Assembly (NCBI GenBank): GCA_016293975.1
Contig: JAEDCW010000007.1
Location: 1-42,858, forward strand
From: Clostridia bacterium
Lineage (GTDB): Bacteria > Bacillota > Clostridia > Christensenellales > CAG-138
Direction of reading: 5' to 3'
Length of the DNA stretch: 42,858 nucleotides
This document shows, piece by piece, positions 25,577 through 31,331 of this stretch (position 1 is the first letter of the stretch; every line of letters starts with the position of its first letter). The translations under genes and the position numbers were made by a program. The notes under the pieces are model-generated. The model made no database searches. It was not told the DNA's origin and saw only the letters and a program-made list of their open reading frames with translations.

Positions 25577-26190
25577 ACCGTGATTACCTTGCCCGACTCC
25601 TGCATCCTACTGAGTATCTCGTACATATTGCTTATGCGCCCTATGCGGAGCTGATCTGTCAGCCCGTAAAAGTCGAGACAAGTGCCGCATACGAGTATCT
25701 CGCAACCGCATCTGCTGAGCTTTTCGAGGTTTTCTATTAGCTGCGCGTCGTCACAGGTGGGTATCATAACCCCGCCGTTCATAAACAGTATGTGAGCGGG
25801 CATATTGTCGGAATTCGCCAGCGAGTAAATAAGCATCGCCATTAGCTTTTTTCCGAGATTTCTGTCTCCGTCGCCCACGAAATCCTTGCCTATAAACACG
25901 GCATAATCGTCCGAACGCATCTTTGTCGCCATTTCCTTAGGATGCACTACGTCAGTATCCTTGGTGTGCATGACCTCTTTTGTGCCGTCTATTCTTACCT
26001 GGTATATGTTTCCATTCTGTGTCACCGCAACCTCCGCACCTAAATTTTCGCCCAAACGCTTGAGATTCTCTACTGCCGCAGCATTGTCAACTACGAGTAC
26101 AAGCTCTGTATTTCCCTCGTCGTATGCCCTCTTTGCCATTATAACTGGCTGTGGGCAGGCTTTGCCGACAGCATCAATGAACTTTGCCAT
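25573..26190 (-). CDS. yedF: Selenium metabolism protein YedF (TusA-DsrE fusion)
   Basis: A 205-residue two-domain protein. Residues 1-70 are a TusA-like sulfur carrier with Cys12 in KACPQPV. Residues about 95-205 are DsrE-like, with a Cys-rich end (RCGCEILVCGTCLDFYGL). This fusion is the YedF family of selenium-utilising bacteria, presumed to carry S or Se between the desulfurase and the cofactor machinery. It is first in the minus-strand yedF-desulfurase pair and divergent from the DUF3343 gene across overlapping promoters. Confidence 0.93.
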   Translation of the reverse strand: MAKFIDAVGKACPQPVIMAKRAYDEGNTELVLVVDNAAAVENLKRLGENLGAEVAVTQNGNIYQVRIDGTKEVMHTKDTDVVHPKEMATKMRSDDYAVFIGKDFVGDGDRNLGKKLMAMLIYSLANSDNMPAHILFMNGGVMIPTCDDAQLIENLEKLSRCGCEILVCGTCLDFYGLTDQLRIGRISNMYEILSRMQESGKVITV

Positions 26191-26219
26191 ACCATCCTCC
26201 GATAAAATATATTTTGTTT

Positions 26220-26270
26220 ATTATAGCACTTTCGTCAGGCGTTGCCAACAAAGCCTCCGCGAGTTATAAT
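26220..26270. promoter_or_regulatory. Back-to-back promoters with overlapping -35 boxes (yedF / DUF3343)
   Basis: Plus strand: TTGCCA (26242-26247), a 17-bp spacer and TATAAT (26265-26270). Minus strand: TTGGCA (26243-26248), a 17-bp spacer and TATAAT (26220-26225). Both are near consensus and share five bases of a TTGCCAA palindrome, so one RNA polymerase at a time should occupy the site. Confidence 0.78.
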
Positions 26271-26287
26271 ACCCATCGGAGGCGTAT

Positions 26288-26527
26288 ATGTGCTACATAT
26301 TGATTACATTTGATTCGACTCACGATGCCATGGCGACAGAGCTTTTACTGAAGGGTCATGTGCCGTACTCGATAATGCCCACACTGAGAAGCATCACTTC
26401 GGCGTGCGGTATATCCATAAGGGTCGAGCTTGAGTATTCCGAGCGCATCGATGAGCTTTTAGCTTCCGCCCCAACGCACACTCTTTATCTCATAGACGAC
26501 AGCATATCGCTTGTACAAAAGCTTTAA
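26288..26527 (+). CDS. DUF3343 family putative Se/S carrier
   Basis: A 79-residue protein (MCYILITFDSTHDAMATELLL) matching DUF3343, short carrier-like proteins that co-occur with selenium genes; the family often has a Cys-Gly near the middle, here SACGIS. CGGAGG lies 5 nt before the ATG. It shares a compact promoter region with yedF and ends in a 4-bp convergent overlap (TTAA) with the GNAT gene at 26524. The role is inferred from context only. Confidence 0.85.
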   Translation: MCYILITFDSTHDAMATELLLKGHVPYSIMPTLRSITSACGISIRVELEYSERIDELLASAPTHTLYLIDDSISLVQKL

Positions 26528-27393
26528 TCTATTTCTTTATAATAATCGTAGTAGGTCCCGACCTGCTTAAAGCCGCATTTGTCATACAGCATTCTTGCGG
26601 TTATGTTTTTCTCCGTCACAAACAGGCAGGGATTACGTTCTCCCCTTGCGATAAGCTCAGCGATGCATCTTTCCACGAGCGCTTGCCCGAGACCCGTCCC
26701 CCTCGCTTCTCTTGCGACATTCACCGCACGTATCTCTGCGCCGTCTATGTCCGCTATGGCAAAGCCTGTCAGCTTTTCGCCTTCACAAACCATAAACATA
26801 CACTCAGAGCGCTCGCACATATCCCTCCTCAGCTCGTCGTCATCGATTGAATACAAATCGCTCTGTCCTATTCCGTATAGCGCATCCGCTTCTTTTATCC
26901 CCGAGTTTCTGAGCGCTATCACCCTTTCAAACCACGAGTCATCGTAACACACAATTCCCTTGTGAGGCTTATTGGCAATGCCTTTTCCGCAGTAGAGAAG
27001 CTTATAAGTCACCATGTGCCGTAAAAAGCCGTTTGACTCCGCAAAGCGTGTGCCATCGGCGCTTCTGGCGTTTATAAATGCGTTCGCCCGAGTAATCCCT
27101 ATGCGCTTCATGTGCGCGAGCTCAAGCTCAAGAAGTCGCGTACCTGCGCCCATGTTTCTGTATTGCTCTTTTACGCACACAAAAACTTCCGCAGAAACGC
27201 CGTCGTCGTTTAGTCTCGCATTTGCGGCACCTATCACCTCACCTCGCATATGCGCCAAAAAGACCTCGGCAGAGCTCTCTGCGATTGCGCCGAGCAAGTC
27301 CTCGCATTCGTATTTTTCGTCAGTGAACCCGTATACGTCCTTTATGTTTTCCCTTTTAGCTCCGCGGCCGAGCTGTCGTACTCTAAATGTCAT
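26524..27393 (-). CDS. Tandem GNAT-domain acetyltransferase
   Basis: A 289-residue protein with two GNAT folds. The first (about residues 30-140) has the acetyl-CoA loop region QYRNMGAGTRLLELEL and the second (about 200-289) has REARGTGLGQALVERCI, followed by ARMLYDKCGFKQVGTYYDYYK. Tandem GNATs usually keep only one active domain; here the second fits the Q/RxxGxG/A pattern best. The start at 27393 (MTFRVRQ) lies in the end of the Crp/Fnr gene (11-bp overlap), so it should be cotranscribed with regulator 2. The substrate is unknown. Confidence 0.88.
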   Translation of the reverse strand: MTFRVRQLGRGAKRENIKDVYGFTDEKYECEDLLGAIAESSAEVFLAHMRGEVIGAANARLNDDGVSAEVFVCVKEQYRNMGAGTRLLELELAHMKRIGITRANAFINARSADGTRFAESNGFLRHMVTYKLLYCGKGIANKPHKGIVCYDDSWFERVIALRNSGIKEADALYGIGQSDLYSIDDDELRRDMCERSECMFMVCEGEKLTGFAIADIDGAEIRAVNVAREARGTGLGQALVERCIAELIARGERNPCLFVTEKNITARMLYDKCGFKQVGTYYDYYKEID

Positions 27394-28069
27394 TTGAGTT
27401 TGCCTGCCCCTCCCCCAAGAGTATAAAGTGATTCCTGTCGTAGTCGAGCAGTCCATCACTCTTTAGCTTCGATAGCTCTGTCGACATTGCGCTCCTCTCG
27501 ACGCAGATGTAGTCGGCAAGCTGCTGTCTTGTAAGCGGTATCGTAAACTCGTTTGACTGCGCTTTGCGCGCCATCGCAGACAGGTAAGAGAGCAGTTTTT
27601 CACGAGTTGTACGCATACCCATATGTGAGAGCTTTTCCCTCAGCCTCAGGTTTTTCTCCGCAAGCACGCCGACGAGATTATTCATAAGCCGCGTGCGAAT
27701 TTTGCACTCATCGGCGGATCTCAATACCCTGCTTGCCGACAAAAGCATGACCGTGCAGTCCGAATCCGCCACAACATCGACACTTACCTGCGATTCCGTT
27801 GAAAACGCAAATGCTTCGGCGTACAAGTCGCCCGGCTCAAGTTTCGCAACGAGATTTCTGTTGCCCCAGAAGTCCTCTCGCACAACGCAAACAAAGCCGT
27901 CAAGAAGCATACCGAAATCGTCTGTGGATGCGCCCACTCGCAATATTAACTCGGCTTTTTTATAACGGCGCATCCTCGCGTACAGGCACCTCAGCGCATG
28001 AGGCAACTCATCCGGACTTATGCCGCAAAACAGCGGAGAAGCAGCTATTATTTCAGAAAACTGTTTCAT
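27383..28069 (-). CDS. Crp/Fnr-family transcription regulator 2
   Basis: A 228-residue paralogue of regulator 1. The sensory domain contains a PGDLYAEAFAFS segment. The HTH LTRQQLADYICVERSAMSTELSKL is nearly identical to that of regulator 1 (RSAxSxELSK). It is divergent from the ferredoxin-like gene at 28199, and a GTTG-N6-CAAC operator lies about 13 bp upstream of its ATG. It probably activates the ferredoxin gene and may control itself and the GNAT gene. No Fnr-type N-terminal cysteine cluster was found, so the signal is unknown. Confidence 0.9.
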   Translation of the reverse strand: MKQFSEIIAASPLFCGISPDELPHALRCLYARMRRYKKAELILRVGASTDDFGMLLDGFVCVVREDFWGNRNLVAKLEPGDLYAEAFAFSTESQVSVDVVADSDCTVMLLSASRVLRSADECKIRTRLMNNLVGVLAEKNLRLREKLSHMGMRTTREKLLSYLSAMARKAQSNEFTIPLTRQQLADYICVERSAMSTELSKLKSDGLLDYDRNHFILLGEGQANSNDI

Positions 28070-28081
28070 CTTTCGTCACCT

Positions 28082-28124
28082 TGTTGGTTTTCCAACAGCA
28101 TTATTCGCTTAATCCTACTATAAT
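28082..28124 (+). promoter_or_regulatory. Palindromic Crp/Fnr-type operator and promoter of the ferredoxin gene
   Basis: TGTTGG-TTTT-CCAACA (28082-28097), a perfect 6-bp inverted repeat centred at 28089.5. A consensus TATAAT starts at 28119, 29.5 bp from the centre, placing the site at about -41.5 from the expected start. There is no good -35. Core GTTG-N6-CAAC and spacing match the site at 9260-9301. Confidence 0.72.
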
Positions 28125-28198
28125 CGTATTGCAAAAACAAGCGGATAGACAAGCATAGTGCCGTTTGTACAAAATAACGGAAAATCGGAGGAAATCAT

Positions 28199-28915
28199 AT
28201 GAAGCGGAATATAGTACACATAGATGAAGCAAAATGCAACGGCTGTGGCGCATGTGCGGCGGCGTGTCACGAGGGAGCGATAGAGATGGTAGACGGTAAA
28301 GCGAGGCTTGTTCGCGACGACTACTGCGACGGACTCGGCGACTGCCTGCCTGCATGCCCGGAAGGCGCTATAGAAATAATCGAGCGTGAAGCCGCGGCAT
28401 ACGACGAGGCCGCAGTGCTCGCTAAACAGGAGCAAAGGTCCAGGCCCGACGTGCTTCCCTGCGGATGTCCCGGTACACACGCAAAGGCGATAAAGCGCAA
28501 CATAGTATCGCGCCATGTCCGCACGGAAGCATCTGTAGCCGAGCCTCATAGCAGGCTTGGTCAGTGGCCCGTGCAGATTAAGCTCGTGCCGGTAAACGCC
28601 CCGTACTTTGACGATGCCCGTCTTCTCGTCGCCGCAGACTGTACGGCATACGCCTACGCAGGCTTCCACGAGAGATTCATAAAAGGCCGTATTACACTCG
28701 TAGGCTGTCCCAAACTCGATATGACGGATTACTCGGATAAACTCACCGAGATACTAAAAAACAACAGTATAAAGAGTGTAACGGTAGTCCGCATGGAAGT
28801 TCCCTGCTGCGGAGGCATAGAGCAGGCTGTAAAAACCGCACTGCAAAAATCCGGAAAGCTCATTCCGTGGCAGGTCGTTACGATTTCGACCGACGGCACA
28901 ATTATCGATGACTGA
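28199..28915 (+). CDS. Ferredoxin-like 4Fe-4S protein with C-terminal Cys-rich domain
   Basis: A 238-residue protein. The N-terminus has one complete cluster motif, CNGCGACAAACHEG. The second is CDGLGDCLPACPEG, where the second canonical cysteine is replaced, so that site has three obvious ligands. The C-terminal two thirds carries isolated cysteines (LPCGCPG, AADCTAY, VGCPKLD, VPCCGG) and resembles a family often found beside hybrid-cluster-protein or Crp/Fnr genes in Clostridia. It is presumably an electron carrier or redox sensor. It starts 7 nt after CGGAGG and is under the operator at 28082. Confidence 0.88.
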   Translation: MKRNIVHIDEAKCNGCGACAAACHEGAIEMVDGKARLVRDDYCDGLGDCLPACPEGAIEIIEREAAAYDEAAVLAKQEQRSRPDVLPCGCPGTHAKAIKRNIVSRHVRTEASVAEPHSRLGQWPVQIKLVPVNAPYFDDARLLVAADCTAYAYAGFHERFIKGRITLVGCPKLDMTDYSDKLTEILKNNSIKSVTVVRMEVPCCGGIEQAVKTALQKSGKLIPWQVVTISTDGTIIDD

Positions 28916-29005
28916 TTAAACTGTGCAAACAAAAAGCTTCGACTCCGGCGGGTGTCCTTAAACAGTTAAACCTCCGTATGGCTCAGATCATCGGAGGTTT
29001 TGTGT

Positions 29006-29149
29006 ATGTCTATTGCGGATGGCCAACCCACGGAGACAGCCGCTTTAGCAGCGCAATGGGAGTGTAACCACCTTGACGGAAGGTGCGACGCAAACATTCG
29101 TCTTCTGTTGACAGGGAATGAATCAACCTCGGATGCACGATACTGCTGA
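29006..29149 (+). CDS. Possible 47-residue peptide inside element copy A
   Basis: ATG 29006 has a perfectly spaced GGAGG (28993-28997), itself sequestered in hairpin 1. The frame MSIADGQPTETAALAAQWEC... ends at TGA 29147-29149. It has four cysteines, no signal or membrane segment, and is unlike the frame that starts at the same place in copy B. It may be a real leader-controlled small protein or a chance reading frame in a structured RNA. Confidence 0.25.
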   Translation: MSIADGQPTETAALAAQWECNHLDGRCDANIRLLLTGNESTSDARYC

Positions 29150-29169
29150 CATGGGAGTATAGAAGTGTG

Positions 29170-29193
29170 CCTTTTAGTTCCTAAAGGGTTTTT
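29170..29193 (+). terminator. Intrinsic terminator after element copy A
   Basis: CCTTTTAG-TTC-CTAAAGGG (29170-29188, one G-U pair) followed by TTTTT. It overlaps the 3' end of the minus-strand pseudogene. Confidence 0.75.
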
Positions 29194-29872
29194 GGCTCTG
29201 GTTCAGCTCCTCGATCCACCGGAATTTATCTGTACATTTTACTAAAACAAAAGACGTGCCGCATTCACGGCAGAACTTATCGCCCTTTATCACTTTCTTA
29301 CCGCATTCGGTGCAGAAGCTCTGCCCTTTCTGCTCCTGCGGTTCTGATTCATCTGCTATTTGTGTGTCTTTATCTGCATACTCCTTTATCAGCGCATCAA
29401 TCTTTTTGCAAGATTTATAAAAGGTATTCGCTAATTCTTGTGAATTTGAAAACCACAATGAAATTCCGTCTTCGTAATAAAAGTCATATGTAATCACCGG
29501 CATATCATACACAACATATGGATTTGTTTCGCCTATCTTCGCACTGTACACTTTATCTTCAAGGACTATTTTTGCTGTTTCATCTAACAGTCACTTATCT
29601 ACATCATACTGTTGAGACCTCATATCAAGATTATACCGATCCTATTTTCCAATCCATAAGGTCGCATATGAGCCATCATCACTAAGGCTCACCGTTGTAA
29701 AGCTTTTCCCTCATCCCTGCATGCCCCCTGACATATTTACAGTATAGGATATGAGCTGTTTGCCTTCGCACCTTTCTCCTTCGGTGTTTTGTTGTTCCAT
29801 CTTTTCACATCCTCCTGTAATAAAAGCTGTTATTATGAGCAATAGGGTTATAATTGCGATTTGCTTTTTCAT
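29174..29872 (-). pseudogene. Decayed lipoprotein gene with C-terminal zinc ribbon
   Basis: One continuous minus-strand frame runs from ATG 29872 to TAA 29174 but is broken by TGA (29711-29713), TAG (29642-29644) and TGA (29591-29593). The N-terminus MKKQIAIITLLLIITAFITG is a signal peptide with a lipobox cysteine next (TGGC). The intact last 125 codons end in a zinc ribbon (CTECGKK...KFCRECG). No frameshift is needed to join the parts, so the inactivation is by point mutation only and is recent. Each stop is one G-to-A change from a tryptophan codon, although other origins are possible. The family is unknown. A lipoprotein with a zinc ribbon is unusual. Confidence 0.8.
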
Positions 29873-30081
29873 CTTCGAAATCTCTTAATAAAATTCCGAT
29901 TCGTCCCGTTCTTTTACTGAATAAAGTATATCATCTGCAAGAGGAAACGTCCGATAATCTTGATAATCTTTCGGGCATTCCTCTCTGTATTCCAATGACG
30001 TCTTTCTTGACTTCGATATCCTGTCGTCCTACGAACCCACACCTACCAGGTGAGGGCTTTTGCTATTTATCATATCTTGTG
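29873..30081. other. Intergenic region with weak hairpin
   Basis: No gene seen. CCC-A-CACCT / AGGTG-A-GGG (30035-30055) forms a hairpin with one internal mismatch and a CTTTT tail on the plus strand; it may terminate transcription between the Mbeg1-like gene and the pseudogene. GATAATCTT occurs twice in tandem near 29953. Confidence 0.45.
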
Positions 30082-31236
30082 TTAGGATCTTCCGTTTACC
30101 GGCTGAACAGACCTTTTGCCCTGTGCTGCAGGCTGTTTCTCCTGTCCGCCCTCCTTGCGAAAAGCGTTGACTGCGGACCTTATAAGCCTTTTTAATGCAC
30201 TCGTCACCATGCGCTTTGTGCTTTCATCGGCACCCTTGTATGTCTTGACGGCGGCAAGTACATTTTTAAGCTTTCCTATATCGGTCGTGAAACTCGCACC
30301 GCCCGACGTTACCAACTCGTACACGGCGTCTACAAACTTCCCGCGCTCCTCATTTGTCAAGCTCTCAAGCCAGTCCTCGACAACGCGTTCCGTCATACGA
30401 CTGCCCCGCGTCACCTCTTCGAGTCGTTCAAAGTCTGGGCCCTTCACCGTCCACGTATACGGGTCGTGCTGTGACAGACCCACCTGCATACTGCGAACAA
30501 CCGTGTAGGCTTTCCCATGGTCGAGCAACATGCCTATGACGGAATCCTGTGGCACAAACGCGTTTACCTTGTCGAGCATGCGGATATACCCCTCGCTACC
30601 CAGTATCTTCTCGCAAAAGCCGGGCCCGTCGTTGTTATAAACGGCAATTATTCTGTCCTGCACACTGTTTTTACACTGCGACGCTGCAAACACGGCGAGG
30701 TTTCCGCCCTTTGAGTGCCCTGCAACCCTTAAGCGGCAGTCGAGCTGAGAGGCGACGTATTCCAGGTAATCCACTGCAGCAAGCTGAGCGGGCACTACCT
30801 CCTGGAATGACATGTTGAAGTCCTCTTTCCATCCTACCAATGTCGCATCCGTACCGCGGAAAGCCACTAACGCCTCCGATTCGTCGAGAAGTATAGTAAC
30901 AGCCGCAAACTGCGTCTCCTTGTCGGGGTCGAATACATCCCTGCAGAAGCCTATACGCATATCTCCGAAGCGCTTTGAGTCTCTGAGCAATTGCAAAAGC
31001 GTACTGTCAAGCTTACTTCTTACCCTCGGGCGCACTCCCACGGGCAGTCTTAAAAATCTATTCGCAACATCCTTGACGGTCACGGTAAAATCACGGTCGC
31101 TTTTAATCAGAGAATCCATGTGAACGTATGAAAATGCGGATAGTATAAGCCCGTCGACGGCCGTAAAAGGCGCCTTGTCGAGCGTGAGATCGCCTCTCCA
31201 TACGATATAGTCAAACAAATTGCTCGTTTCAGACAC
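30082..31236 (-). CDS. Mbeg1-like (DUF2974) alpha/beta-hydrolase protein
   Basis: A 384-residue protein of the DUF2974/Mbeg1-like family, cytoplasmic lipase-fold proteins of Firmicutes. The nucleophile elbow is AGHSKGGNLAVFAA, giving a Ser nucleophile, and FRGTDATLVGWKEDF is the family's upstream motif. A basic, Gln-rich tail follows (KEGGQEKQPAAQGKR). The start is a GTG at 31236 with AGGAGG 10 nt upstream; an extended -10 promoter lies just before it. The substrate is not known; esterase or lipase activity is inferred from the fold. Confidence 0.87.
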   Translation of the reverse strand: MSETSNLFDYIVWRGDLTLDKAPFTAVDGLILSAFSYVHMDSLIKSDRDFTVTVKDVANRFLRLPVGVRPRVRSKLDSTLLQLLRDSKRFGDMRIGFCRDVFDPDKETQFAAVTILLDESEALVAFRGTDATLVGWKEDFNMSFQEVVPAQLAAVDYLEYVASQLDCRLRVAGHSKGGNLAVFAASQCKNSVQDRIIAVYNNDGPGFCEKILGSEGYIRMLDKVNAFVPQDSVIGMLLDHGKAYTVVRSMQVGLSQHDPYTWTVKGPDFERLEEVTRGSRMTERVVEDWLESLTNEERGKFVDAVYELVTSGGASFTTDIGKLKNVLAAVKTYKGADESTKRMVTSALKRLIRSAVNAFRKEGGQEKQPAAQGKRSVQPVNGRS

Positions 31237-31265
31237 AGCAGAAAAACCTCCTATGTTTATATGCC

Positions 31266-31274
31266 ATTATACCA
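31266..31274 (-). promoter_or_regulatory. Extended -10 promoter of the Mbeg1-like gene
   Basis: Minus-strand TGG-TATAAT (31266-31274) without a good -35, about 30 bp before the GTG start. Confidence 0.55.
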
Positions 31275-31331
31275 CACAAGTGTATGCGTTCACTAATATG
31301 CCGTGAACCGGTAATTTATCAGTCAGCCGCA

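Larger units (their letters stand above)
28947..29193 (+). ncRNA. Candidate structured RNA / repeat element, copy A
   Basis: The first 66 bp (28947-29012) are closely similar to 42732-42800. Hairpin 1 pairs AAACCTCCG (28968-28976) with CGGAGGTTT (28992-29000); its 3' arm is a Shine-Dalgarno sequence 8 nt before an ATG at 29006. Hairpin 2 pairs ATTGCG (29012-29017) with CGCAAT (29052-29057). Hairpin 3 is CACCTT-GACGG-AAGGTG (29069-29085). A T-tailed hairpin at 29170-29193 ends the unit. It lies 31 bp after the ferredoxin gene with no terminator between, so it could be a structured 3' UTR, an RNA gene or a mobile-element end. No known RNA family was recognised. Confidence 0.5.

Noticed and set aside
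29591..29713. In-frame TGA codons as possible selenocysteine
   Set aside because: selD is nearby, but a TAG stop lies in the same frame, no downstream SECIS hairpin was seen, and two separate TGA codons in a lipoprotein fit decay better.
30035..30055. tRNA T-arm-like GGTTCG hairpin
   Set aside because: No acceptor, D-arm or anticodon arm could be built around it.
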